This document shows, in pieces, positions 28,189 through 36,361 of a stretch of 64,000 bases of DNA; the stretch's first letter is position 1; each line of letters starts with the position of its first letter. The notes beneath the pieces are model-generated. The model was not told the DNA's origin. It did not search any database and was given only the letters and a program-made list of their open reading frames with translations. Source of the DNA: Aurantiacibacter aquimixticola (lineage in GTDB: Bacteria; Pseudomonadota; Alphaproteobacteria; Sphingomonadales; Sphingomonadaceae); assembly GCF_003605475.1 (NCBI RefSeq), contig NZ_RAHX01000001.1:1364001-1428000 (forward strand), given 5' to 3'. The position numbers and the translations under genes are program-made.

Positions 28189-30225
28189 TTAGAATCCCAT
28201 AGAAGATTTTTCAAACCCACGGCCTTCTCGTTCTTCGATCAGCCATTTTGCGAGAACCTTGGGATCCTTCTCTGCCAGTAGTTTTGCCCGCTTGCTGACG
28301 AGAAAATAATCTCCGGGCGTCGTGCCAGCAACCGGCAGCCTTGCAGGTGCATGGAAGCCAAACCATCGCTTGAACTGCGCTCGTGCTCGATGCTCATCGA
28401 GCGGTTTGAATTTGGCACCAACAGTAAATCTGCGCTGCGTCGCCGGATCGAAATCGTCCGCTAGGTTGGTCGTCGCCACGAATGGCGCTTTCAATGCATC
28501 CATCTGGCGGAGCATCTCGTTGACCATGCTGCGTTCCCACCCTCGCTGGGCGTTTCGGCGGTCAGTGAGGAAATCATCCGCTTCGTCGATCAGCAACAGC
28601 CCCTTGCAGCGTGATGCCTCTTGGAAGGCCGCGGCGATGTTAGCTTCGGTTTCACCTACATACATGCCGAGTAGGTCTGAGCCGCGCCGTTCGACGAGTT
28701 CGATCTGGAGCCGTTCGGCCAGATGGCGGGCGTAGGCACTCTTGCCAGTTCCGCTCGGCCCCGACAGCAGTAGACTCCAGTCACGATCCTCGGACGCTTC
28801 GAGCCGGCCGGCCAGCGCGTCAAGATCACGGTCCGCCACCGCGAGAGCGGGATCATAGGTCGGTGGCAACGCCACGGGGCTCGGGGCTCGGCCCGTGATC
28901 GCGGTCACCAGACCTTCTCCGATTGCTAGAGCCTGTTCGAGAGTGCCCCCTGCCTCCTTCGCGCCTTTCACCGCCGACGCAAGAACGGCGGGAGCAGCAG
29001 GCAGAGAGGCGAGACGATGCCTGTCATTTTCGGACAGCTTCAACTTTGCTTTCTTCGCGTGTAAATCGACAATCCGTTGCCGCACCGCGAGCGACGGTTT
29101 CGGAAATTCGATTGCAAGCGACATGCGCCGGATCAGCGATTCCTCGAAGCGCCACAGATCGTTCACGATCCAAATCGTCGGGCGATCTCCGCCCTCGATT
29201 AGGCCATTCAGGAACTGTTTAGACCGGCCGCCACGGTCTTCCAGAGCCCCCAGCTGCAGCACGTCGTCAGCCTCGTCCATCACCACAACACGGCCCGGTT
29301 CTCCGCTAGTCAGCGCCCGCAACAAGGTCAGGTGCGCCAGCCTCTCGCGGCGGTTCGGTTCCCGGCCGCTCTCATCCTCCATACCGGCAAAGACGGCACG
29401 CTTGCCCGTGCGGGAAGCGAGCAGCCTGGCAAATTCCGTCTTCCCGGTTCCCGGCGGCCCGTAGAGCAGAATTGCGCATCCCCTTGCCGCTCCGACGAGT
29501 GTCTCTGCAATTTCTCGCTGCGGCCCAATGTGGTCGAAGTCACACCAGGCAAGCGTCGATGGCTTGGCAACCGGCATCAGCTGCCTTGCCAAGCGGGAAG
29601 GCGGCGATCCCGATTTTGCGACCCGTTGCAGGAAATTGTTGGCTGAAACCTCTCCGTCGCGGTCGTTGTCGACAAGACCGGTGCTCCACAGCTGCGCTCC
29701 AACCGCCAAACGGTCCTCCACCTTGAAGAGGGGGAGATCGTTCAGAAATGCGATCTTGCGTGCAGACGGGTTGTGCCCCCCACCGGGCAGCGCCCGGATC
29801 AGCTTGTCCCATTCATCATGCGTGGAACACCGCGCAAGCGTCAAGATAATTGCCCGCTCAATGGCGTCGAGCTTCAGCATCTTCGCCAGCCAGTCGATCC
29901 GGCGATCAAGCGACGTGCGCTTTATCGTTCTACCTCTAGAATTGCCCCTGACCAGCCGACGCAGCAAAGGGGGATACTGCTGACTGGTGAGCAGCTCCCA
30001 GTCCTCCTCGTTATCGAAAACCTTGTTCGCAGGCTCGGCGTTCGTCCATGCTTCCAGCAGCTCCGAACCGCACTTGCGAAGCTGCTGATCGGACATCCGG
30101 CTGACCACGTCACACCATGTCTGCGCGAAGAGCCTAGCTTCTTCGTTGGAAGAAAAGGACGTTTCGGATCGGCGGTGGCTATGGCGGTGGCGATGCCTCA
30201 AGCGGTGGAGTTCTGATTCTGTCAT
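28189..30225 (-). CDS. Double-AAA ATPase with His-rich N-terminus
   Basis: A 678-residue protein with two AAA modules. The first has LLYGPPGTGKTEF near residue 257, VVVMDEADDVLQ near 310 and an Arg-rich second region of homology (ESLIRRMSLAIEFPKP). The second has LLSGPSGTGKSAY near 490 and LLLIDEADDF near 545, with ATTNLADDFDPATQRRF downstream. The N-terminus carries HRLRHRHRHSHRR, which may bind metal or nucleic acid. The layout recalls CDC48/ClpA-like unfoldases, although neither clan is certain. It lies 75 bp upstream of the RecB-helicase gene and is read as part of the same transcript; a chaperone or remodelling role is inferred. Confidence 0.85.
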   Translation of the reverse strand: MTESELHRLRHRHRHSHRRSETSFSSNEEARLFAQTWCDVVSRMSDQQLRKCGSELLEAWTNAEPANKVFDNEEDWELLTSQQYPPLLRRLVRGNSRGRTIKRTSLDRRIDWLAKMLKLDAIERAIILTLARCSTHDEWDKLIRALPGGGHNPSARKIAFLNDLPLFKVEDRLAVGAQLWSTGLVDNDRDGEVSANNFLQRVAKSGSPPSRLARQLMPVAKPSTLAWCDFDHIGPQREIAETLVGAARGCAILLYGPPGTGKTEFARLLASRTGKRAVFAGMEDESGREPNRRERLAHLTLLRALTSGEPGRVVVMDEADDVLQLGALEDRGGRSKQFLNGLIEGGDRPTIWIVNDLWRFEESLIRRMSLAIEFPKPSLAVRQRIVDLHAKKAKLKLSENDRHRLASLPAAPAVLASAVKGAKEAGGTLEQALAIGEGLVTAITGRAPSPVALPPTYDPALAVADRDLDALAGRLEASEDRDWSLLLSGPSGTGKSAYARHLAERLQIELVERRGSDLLGMYVGETEANIAAAFQEASRCKGLLLIDEADDFLTDRRNAQRGWERSMVNEMLRQMDALKAPFVATTNLADDFDPATQRRFTVGAKFKPLDEHRARAQFKRWFGFHAPARLPVAGTTPGDYFLVSKRAKLLAEKDPKVLAKWLIEEREGRGFEKSSMGF

Positions 30226-30267
30226 GCGCCTCTGATATGTGCGAGGTGCGACAGAACTGGACGCAAC

Positions 30268-31395
30268 CTAGCTAACGATCTTTCGCTCAAGCAGGAATGG
30301 GCGAAGCACTGCAGCCTTGCCGGCAACCCAAGAGACGATTTCGCCGCCACGCGCATCTGGATCGGCAGAAAATGCGGACAGGCTCTCGATCGCAAGGAAA
30401 TCACTAGCTGGGCGCAGAAACCCTTCTGGCGCGTCCTTCGTCATGGTAAAATAGTCGTCGTCTCCGTTAAAAAACCCAACGTAGACGTGCGGGCCGACTA
30501 GATCACGGCCGATCTCTTCGCTGTCATACCACGAATCGAGTTCTGGAAACCAAACTCCAGTCTCAATATAGCTCCAGCCGCTTGAACTGTTCGGTGCAGA
30601 TAGCGCGTATCTATGAGCATTCACCGTCCCATAATCGGGATCAGCCTTAATTCGATAGCTCGCCGTCTTACCACAGGCGGCAATTCCCGCTGCCTCTTGC
30701 CACATCCGATCAACTAGATTCTCCAGACTGGCCGCTTGCGAGACATACAACTGAGCGGACGATAGAGCGACCGCATCAGGAAACTCGTTGCTCATGTTCT
30801 GATCCCTCAAATATCTTGAAAAAGCCCGCGAAAGACCAGCAGCAAAATGATCTTCAGCCAAATCGGCAGTAAGGGCCTCTATCTTGCGGGCAACAACACC
30901 CCAAGTGGAGTGACAACGGGAGAAGTCGTGGTAAAGACTTGCAGACGCTTCTGCTGTGAAGTCTCTCGGTGGTGGAGTCAGATGCGTGATAAAAACCAAG
31001 GCCCTCGGCATGTCACAATCTTCGCCGTGTTCTTTTAGCCAATCAGCATACGCGCGAAGCTGATGAATTTGCACTCCCTCATTCTCTCGCTCGGAGACCG
31101 CATGACCAACCTTATTTTCGAATAGAATCCAAGGCTGACCATTGAACTTTATGAGCATGTCTGGACGGCCATATTTACCCGCGTGATACTGTGTGAGAAC
31201 TTCGATCTCGCCAGCATCGACGGCAACTGAGATATCACGATCTGCCCTTGTGAACTCCTTCAGGAGCTCAGCCAGGACCTGCGACGGCAGGGATCTAATC
31301 GTTGCAGCCAAACATTCCGTAGTCCAATCTTCAATCGGGTCCTTGTTCTCGCGCTGTCGATACGCAAAGAGATCAATGAATAGGTCATTATTCAA
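30268..31395 (-). CDS. PD-(D/E)XK nuclease family protein
   Basis: A 375-residue protein whose N-terminal half has a clear PD-(D/E)XK core: GRPDMLIKFNG (Asp near residue 79) and WILFENKVGH (ENK near 93-95), followed by the helix IHQLRAYADWL. This matches the PDDEXK_4 type. The C-terminal half is a beta-rich domain containing many aromatic residues (YVGFFNGDDDYF) that could be a target-binding region. It begins with TTG overlapping the DUF2779 stop (TTGA), so it is coupled to that gene, and lies 42 bp upstream of the AAA gene. Codon use is less GC-rich than its neighbours, suggesting separate acquisition into the array. Confidence 0.85.
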   Translation of the reverse strand: MNNDLFIDLFAYRQRENKDPIEDWTTECLAATIRSLPSQVLAELLKEFTRADRDISVAVDAGEIEVLTQYHAGKYGRPDMLIKFNGQPWILFENKVGHAVSERENEGVQIHQLRAYADWLKEHGEDCDMPRALVFITHLTPPPRDFTAEASASLYHDFSRCHSTWGVVARKIEALTADLAEDHFAAGLSRAFSRYLRDQNMSNEFPDAVALSSAQLYVSQAASLENLVDRMWQEAAGIAACGKTASYRIKADPDYGTVNAHRYALSAPNSSSGWSYIETGVWFPELDSWYDSEEIGRDLVGPHVYVGFFNGDDDYFTMTKDAPEGFLRPASDFLAIESLSAFSADPDARGGEIVSWVAGKAAVLRPFLLERKIVS

Positions 31396-32876
31396 GTTCG
31401 GTTCTCCAAGGCCCTAGCGATCGTGACCATCGCCCACGTATCTCTCGCACAATACGCTCTTAGGGCATCCGATAACGCCCCACGCCGCGCATCACTGCAC
31501 GCTTGGTCCGCCGCCTCATGCCACGCCATCTGCGCGTTCCCGCCATCTTTGACCTCGAGCGTAGCATAATCCAATTCGGGCGCGATCGTCGGCAGGACAG
31601 CCTTGATCGACCAGCTTCCACGCTGATCCCTGTGATACCAGTTGTTGCGTGTGACGGGCAGGAGATCGACAGTCGCTTCCGCCTTAGCCAGCAGCGACTC
31701 AGCCAAATCCGGCTCCCACCCGGCCAAATCACGCAGCACACGGCGTTCGAATGGCGCATAGTAGGCGACGATGGTCGCATCGCTCGGAATCATCTCGACC
31801 AGCGCCTCGGCACAGGTGCGGCGCGGATCGCTGCCATCGCAGCTGAGGAATTCGTGGTGCGTGATCGTCCCGTCTTCCTGTTCCAAATGGAGCGAGAACT
31901 GGAACGGGATCTGCTGATATGGCCGTGTGCCAATCCATCTCGGAACGGCAGGTGCGATGGTTTCGAAATCGAGCCAGGCCCGCGGCCAGCCCCATCCTGC
32001 AATTTCCCGGCGCGCACCTTCAGCATTATGGAACGGAACGCCGTCGCGTGTAGCGGCCAAGATCTGCGCGTTGGTGCCACTGAGGTCATCCGGCGAGAGG
32101 TCGAGCAGGTTTTCGATGCCTTTCGTCTGCCATTTTTTGCCGCCTCCGCGCGGAAGGACGGTAACCGGCCATTTGGGCCCTGACGGCAGGTCGCGCCCGC
32201 AATAGGCCGCGAATTCGCATTCGAACGGCGATGAGCAGTGATCGCCCATCTCCAGCTCCGGTTCCTCGCCCGCGAGCACAGCTCTTGCCTGCTCCACCAG
32301 CGCGGCGCGACCGGCTATCGTGTCCTCCAGCTCGTCCAGCAGATCGACATCGGTGAACAGTCCGGCGTAATCGCCCGCCCGGGTCAGTTCGAATGTCTTG
32401 TCGATGTGCCGGATCGCCGCACTTTCCAGCTCTAGGCCAGCTTCGCGCAGGGCCCACACTTGCGTCGCAAGATCTCCGCGATGGTAGTCTTTCACCCCGG
32501 TCGAGCTCTTCACCTCAGCCGCGCGCCACGCATTGCTCTCGGTTCGCTCAAGCACATCGACGCGCACCAGAACGCCCTCATGCTGAAAAGTGGCTTCGAA
32601 GATCGGGCCGGGATGCCCCTCGCCGAGCAGGCGCGTCGTGGCAGCAAGCGCGGCCGTCAGGTCAGGCTCCGCTTCAACCATCACTCCTTGAGGATGCAGT
32701 GCACAGGCAATCTCCCCCACTTCGTTGCCACCGGCAAAGCGCATCTCGGCGCCCTCGTCATGTTGCGCGAATTCGGGTCGGTGGACCGACAGCCACAGTT
32801 TCTTCGGGCACTGCTCGAAGGACGTGATGCGGGACTTGGAAAGGCCGTAGCGGCGAGGAGCGTTAGTGTCGTGCAT
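31392..32876 (-). CDS. DUF2779 nuclease (Cas4/RecB-like plus DnaQ-like domains)
   Basis: A 494-residue protein. The N-terminal part has SFEQCPKKLWLSVH (about residues 15-28), LVRVDVLER and AAEVKSSTGVKDYHR (Glu-Val-Lys near 120), with a later cluster CSSPFECEFAAYC (about 214-226), the pattern of Cas4/RecB nucleases carrying an Fe-S cluster. The C-terminal DUF2779 part begins WLDFETIAPAVP (about 300), a DEDD exonuclease-type first motif, and continues with YYAPFERRVL. ATG at 32876 is chosen over the GTG one codon earlier. The domain plan parallels the RecB plus RNase-H half of the 24691-28113 protein, without a helicase. Single-strand or end-processing activity is inferred. Confidence 0.85.
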   Translation of the reverse strand: MHDTNAPRRYGLSKSRITSFEQCPKKLWLSVHRPEFAQHDEGAEMRFAGGNEVGEIACALHPQGVMVEAEPDLTAALAATTRLLGEGHPGPIFEATFQHEGVLVRVDVLERTESNAWRAAEVKSSTGVKDYHRGDLATQVWALREAGLELESAAIRHIDKTFELTRAGDYAGLFTDVDLLDELEDTIAGRAALVEQARAVLAGEEPELEMGDHCSSPFECEFAAYCGRDLPSGPKWPVTVLPRGGGKKWQTKGIENLLDLSPDDLSGTNAQILAATRDGVPFHNAEGARREIAGWGWPRAWLDFETIAPAVPRWIGTRPYQQIPFQFSLHLEQEDGTITHHEFLSCDGSDPRRTCAEALVEMIPSDATIVAYYAPFERRVLRDLAGWEPDLAESLLAKAEATVDLLPVTRNNWYHRDQRGSWSIKAVLPTIAPELDYATLEVKDGGNAQMAWHEAADQACSDARRGALSDALRAYCARDTWAMVTIARALENRT

Positions 32877-32938
32877 CACGCCCTATTACAGAATAGCCAC
32901 GTCAAATATGGTCGTGCCGGGTCTGATTTCGCCACCCC

Positions 32939-33796
32939 TCATTTTAGTGACGCAAGAAAACTGGTCGGCGAAAGCGTTGCGTGAGCGTCCAGAGGGGGCC
33001 GAAGCGAAAACGCCTTGGGCTGACGAGCGAAATCCCAAAGCCGAACAAGGTGCCAGTGATCACGTCGATCGTCAGCCACGGCAAGTTCGTTTGCGCTAAG
33101 GTGGAAGGGTGTCCGTTCCCACCCGTTAGTTGTTTTCACCTCCAGCAGCCGATCGGAACCATCCGGCTCGAAACTGGAAATATCGTAGCCATAACCATCT
33201 CCGTCCTCCGCCGATGTCCAACGCACCTTGCGAGCGAGGTCAGCCCTCCCCGCAGATTCAAGCCGTGCTCGTTCGTGCACAAGCATTTGCTCTTCGCCGG
33301 CTTTGCCCAAGGCGCGATTACGAGCGTCGCGTTCCGCCACGTCGTATTTCAAACCAATCTTGGCCATGAATTCGGCGTCCACGGGGGGTGGCTCATTCCG
33401 CTGCGAGGGAGCGGGACCGAATTCGAGCAAGGCCTCGGTCGGCGGGCCTATCCAATTCGCTGCCGCAGGGTCTCTTAGGCGCGATTGATTTTCTCGCGGA
33501 GCAAGCCAGTCCTCATTGCGATCCAGCCAGCGCAACACTCCATCAACTAAGGCATTCTGGAAATTAGCCGCCGGTTTGTAGCCTGGAATCCATGGCTGAC
33601 CGAGACCGAGCAGGACTGCGCTGATATTCTGATGTTTGAACTCAATCGAACCTCGCCCGCGCCCGATCCTCTTCTGTAATCCCCGATTGTGCGCGGCCTT
33701 ATTGTAACTAATTCCTGCGATGTCGTCTGTTAGCATCGCGAAGTAGTCCGCAACGGCAGCATCGATCTCCGGGGCAGTCCAGTCCTCGCCCGCCAA
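32939..33796 (-). CDS. DUF3883-domain protein
   Basis: A 285-residue protein. The C-terminal DUF3883 domain is clear: ALGKAGEEQMLVHERARL, GYGYDISSFEPDG and RLLEVKTTNG (about residues 165-225), then HLSANELAVA and HWHLVRLWDF. The D...ExK arrangement resembles PD-(D/E)XK-like folds, and DUF3883 occurs in McrBC, DISARM-like and other defence loci. The N-terminal 90 residues (AVADYFAMLTDDIAG, IEFKHQNISAVLLGLG) form a separate helical domain that may bind DNA. It starts with TTG 5 bp after the HEPN stop; no in-frame ATG precedes it. Function in the array is not known. Confidence 0.8.
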   Translation of the reverse strand: MAGEDWTAPEIDAAVADYFAMLTDDIAGISYNKAAHNRGLQKRIGRGRGSIEFKHQNISAVLLGLGQPWIPGYKPAANFQNALVDGVLRWLDRNEDWLAPRENQSRLRDPAAANWIGPPTEALLEFGPAPSQRNEPPPVDAEFMAKIGLKYDVAERDARNRALGKAGEEQMLVHERARLESAGRADLARKVRWTSAEDGDGYGYDISSFEPDGSDRLLEVKTTNGWERTPFHLSANELAVADDRRDHWHLVRLWDFARQPKAFSLRPPLDAHATLSPTSFLASLK

Positions 33797-33801
33797 GCCT
33801 C

Positions 33802-34500
33802 TTACTCTTCAACCACTGGATACATCGGCATCGCCCACTCGGCATCCGGATTGTCCATCATTAGGTCTATGAACACAGGCAGCAAACAGCCAAGCAGGGA
33901 TGCCCCGTCTCGCACCTGGTTGCGGTTGGCGCTGCTGTCCCAAGTGGCGCCGCCGTGCACCAGCTGGTTGCGCAACACGTAGAGGCGATCGAACAGGATG
34001 GAGAGGACGATAGCGGTGTCCTTCTCAGCAAGCGCACGGTTGGCGGCGCGCTTGGCACTGTCGAAACTGACTTCCCAACCGGCCCCGCCAAATTCCCCAG
34101 CATGGTGCTTCCAGAACGGAGCGAAGACATACTTATTGTCCATCAGCAGGCGGATTTCCTGGCTGAAGCGCTCCCAGATGACGTTGTAGATCCGGTTACT
34201 CGAATCCATCTCGACCAGGGTCGCGAAGAACTGGTCGAACCGCTCCCGCTCGTTTCCGGCCCTGCCCTCACCGTCAAGCGCGCGGTCCAGATCACCGGCG
34301 TAAGCGGCATTGAATCCGATCCACAAAAGGATGAAGCGGACGTCGAGATCGTCCTTTTCATTCTCCGCACGTCTCAGCCAGCTCAGCGCTCTATGGACAC
34401 GCAGCGTAAGTGGCAGCGGAAAAGCATCGCGCATTTTGCGCTGCTTTTGCTTGAGCATTTCGGGATCAAGCGAATTTTCGGACTGAGGAATAGTCTTCAT
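33802..34500 (-). CDS. HEPN-domain-like protein, first gene of the array
   Basis: A 232-residue, mostly helical protein. RNQLVHGGATW near residue 173 fits the HEPN ribonuclease motif R-x4-H, in the expected late helix after LSILFDRLYVL. The N-terminal helices (RVHRALSWLRRAENEKDD, FILLWIGFNAAYAG) match the Apea-like HEPN class. HEPN proteins are often RNA-cleaving effectors in abortive infection or toxins. It opens the ten-gene - strand run, 5 bp before the DUF3883 gene. The 170 bp upstream should hold the array promoter, but no strong -10/-35 pair was seen. Ribonuclease activity is inferred from one motif. Confidence 0.7.
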   Translation of the reverse strand: MKTIPQSENSLDPEMLKQKQRKMRDAFPLPLTLRVHRALSWLRRAENEKDDLDVRFILLWIGFNAAYAGDLDRALDGEGRAGNERERFDQFFATLVEMDSSNRIYNVIWERFSQEIRLLMDNKYVFAPFWKHHAGEFGGAGWEVSFDSAKRAANRALAEKDTAIVLSILFDRLYVLRNQLVHGGATWDSSANRNQVRDGASLLGCLLPVFIDLMMDNPDAEWAMPMYPVVEE

Positions 34501-34670
34501 TCTTTATTGCTAGCAACTTCAGGACGCTTCACCAGAATGCCCCCATATTGATTTGACAGGTATCGATTTGCTCTCAGTAGCCGAAAGTATGTCCTCTCAT
34601 ATCCGAACACGGTATTTGACCGCCGCCGGTGAATCAAACACCCTGCTTCTTTAAGATTGGGAGCGCGAAA

Positions 34671-35183
34671 TCAAGCTCCCGGAAGCTTAAATTCTTCCAT
34701 GATAAATTGACTAACCACGCGGTTTAGAAAGGCCTTTGTATAGTGATCTTCTAGCCCTTTCGTCGACAGCCCGGCATCAATAAGCAGCTCCTCTAAAGAT
34801 ACAAGTCTATCCCGCAATCCCAGCTTTATTGCCGCACGGAAACTCGCTTTGTCAGGACCACACAAAATCCAGGGGTCTTTGCGCTTATGGGCATGAGCCC
34901 AAAGATCTTCTTCTCCAGGATCCATTCGCAGCCCCTCAAGCTCTATCGCCAGGGAGGCACGTTCTTCGTCTGAAACACCGTGAACCTTCAATTTAGTGAG
35001 GCTCTGCATAAGGACTGCGCTGTCCGGGAGCTTTCGAAAGTATGAGCCCGCCTCACCCTCCACCATTTCTACGGTTTCAAGCTGTCCACCATAAGAGCCG
35101 AGGAGGCCTTTCCATACAGCGTTATCTACAGCCGCGCCGATAGCATTGTTATCCAACAGAATCGAACCGGCGAACCTAGCCAT
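34671..35183 (-). CDS. PIN-domain-like protein, putative toxin
   Basis: A 170-residue protein. ILLDNNAIGAAVD at residues 8-20 is a typical PIN first strand with the metal-binding Asp, and DPWILCGPDKASFRAA (about 116-131) resembles the third PIN motif. Acidic residues between them (LAIELEGLRMDPGEEDLW) can supply the other ligands. It begins 3 bp after the XRE-ImmA/IrrE gene, an arrangement used by toxin-antitoxin or induced-response modules. The toxin role is inferred from the fold and linkage. Base composition is less GC-rich than the backbone. Confidence 0.65.
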   Translation of the reverse strand: MARFAGSILLDNNAIGAAVDNAVWKGLLGSYGGQLETVEMVEGEAGSYFRKLPDSAVLMQSLTKLKVHGVSDEERASLAIELEGLRMDPGEEDLWAHAHKRKDPWILCGPDKASFRAAIKLGLRDRLVSLEELLIDAGLSTKGLEDHYTKAFLNRVVSQFIMEEFKLPGA

Positions 35184-35186
35184 GAA

Positions 35187-36299
35187 TTACAAGCCTTCAG
35201 GCACAGCAATACAGTGGTCGCGGAATATACCTTTCAGTTCATTAACGTTTACGCCAAGCTGCTGAGCAACGCGCCGCTTCGAAACGTAGCCTTGATCCAT
35301 AGCCTTCCCGACTACATCCATGAATGCATGCGAGAAAAGTGGCGGAGCCTCTTTGTCAGTTCGCGCGCGACCATTATTACGCAGCAGATCGTCCGAAATA
35401 TCGTGGGCCATCGCCTTCGAAAGTAACCCCAATGCTACCAGACGCCATTTCAGCGCTTGTCCAGTCACTAGGAGTTCGTCCGCCACCTTGTTGATCCGCG
35501 CTGACAGTTCCTGAACGCCCATGCCTGTCCACTGGCCAAAACGCTCGAGAACCTTCTTAGGCATTAGGAGGGCTGACGCAAAATTATCAGCCAGCTGCTC
35601 GACACGGTTGCGCTTCCCAACAAAACCCAAGGCAGCCTCACTATAATCTGGCGGCATTTGCTCCCACGTCATTATGTGAAAGAGTTCATGCGCCAGATCG
35701 AAGTTTCGCCTCCCGACAACCTCATTACGATTCACAAGCACGGCATCAAGTTCGGGCAAGCGGCAAGCCGCACCAGACACACCATCGATAGCATCAACCA
35801 TAAGCACTAAAATGCCAAAAACGCTCTCCATGGCGTTTGGCAAGTTTGCCGCAGGGACCTCGCCAAGTGCCAACTCATTTGCCACACGCTCGCCTTCAGA
35901 CATCGCATCTTCGTAGCTCGATTGCCTAGTAAGCGGCAGCCTCGGACGGCGCAGCATCGCAGGACGGCCAACCCGCGGAGCCTCGTGCCTAAACATCGCG
36001 ATCCAGCTACCGGCCATCTCCTCAAAATCTTTGAGATCGGTTAAGGAGCGGCCTGTTTGACGCCAAGAGAAGCTGCCTTCACCAACAATCCGATACGGAT
36101 CGGTAAAATAGTCGAGGCCCACATCAAAATTCTTGGAAAGCGCTAGCAATTCCTCGGGTTTGACCTTGCGCTCCCCGGTTTCAATATTTGAGACAATCTG
36201 ACGAGATTTGACGCCCAACATGGCGGCCACAGCATCTTGATCGACGCCACGCTCATCGCGAAGCGCCTTGAGACGCTTACCAATTAATGTGAGGGACAT
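35187..36299 (-). CDS. XRE-family regulator with ImmA/IrrE metallopeptidase domain
   Basis: A 370-residue protein. An N-terminal XRE helix-turn-helix (IGKRLKALRDERGVDQDAV and SRQIVSNIETGERK, about residues 5-45) is followed by an ImmA/IrrE zinc peptidase with DLAHELFHIMTW near 200 (HExxH) and a downstream acidic QLADNFASALLMP helix. ATG at 36299 is chosen because GGAGAG lies 6 nt upstream; the frame extends to 36320. Proteins of this design sense stress or phage signals and cleave or release repressors. It is followed after 3 bp by the PIN-like gene. A palindrome overlapping its promoter suggests autoregulation. Confidence 0.9.
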   Translation of the reverse strand: MSLTLIGKRLKALRDERGVDQDAVAAMLGVKSRQIVSNIETGERKVKPEELLALSKNFDVGLDYFTDPYRIVGEGSFSWRQTGRSLTDLKDFEEMAGSWIAMFRHEAPRVGRPAMLRRPRLPLTRQSSYEDAMSEGERVANELALGEVPAANLPNAMESVFGILVLMVDAIDGVSGAACRLPELDAVLVNRNEVVGRRNFDLAHELFHIMTWEQMPPDYSEAALGFVGKRNRVEQLADNFASALLMPKKVLERFGQWTGMGVQELSARINKVADELLVTGQALKWRLVALGLLSKAMAHDISDDLLRNNGRARTDKEAPPLFSHAFMDVVGKAMDQGYVSKRRVAQQLGVNVNELKGIFRDHCIAVPEGL

Positions 36300-36322
36300 A
36301 TCAGCTCTCCGTTCGAGCATGA

Positions 36323-36355
36323 CATATAATCTTGCATTTTGGGTTATGCAAGATT
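36323..36355 (-). promoter_or_regulatory. Promoter and palindromic operator of the XRE-ImmA/PIN pair
   Basis: On the - strand, TTGCAT (forward 36346-36351) and TATATG (forward 36323-36328) are separated by 17 bp and lie just upstream of the XRE gene, a good sigma-70-like pair. A 10-bp perfect inverted repeat (AATCTTGCAT at 36328-36337, ATGCAAGATT at 36346-36355, 8-bp spacer) overlaps both elements, as an XRE autorepressor site would. Confidence 0.72.
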
Positions 36356-36361
36356 TTTTAG

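Noticed and set aside
34501-34670. Clear promoter for the ten-gene array
   Set aside because: The region must hold it, but no convincing -35/-10 pair was found, so no site is claimed.
36328-36355. Inverted repeat as integrase terminator
   Set aside because: The T run lies on the + strand side, wrong for the - strand integrase, and the repeat overlaps a good promoter for the XRE gene.
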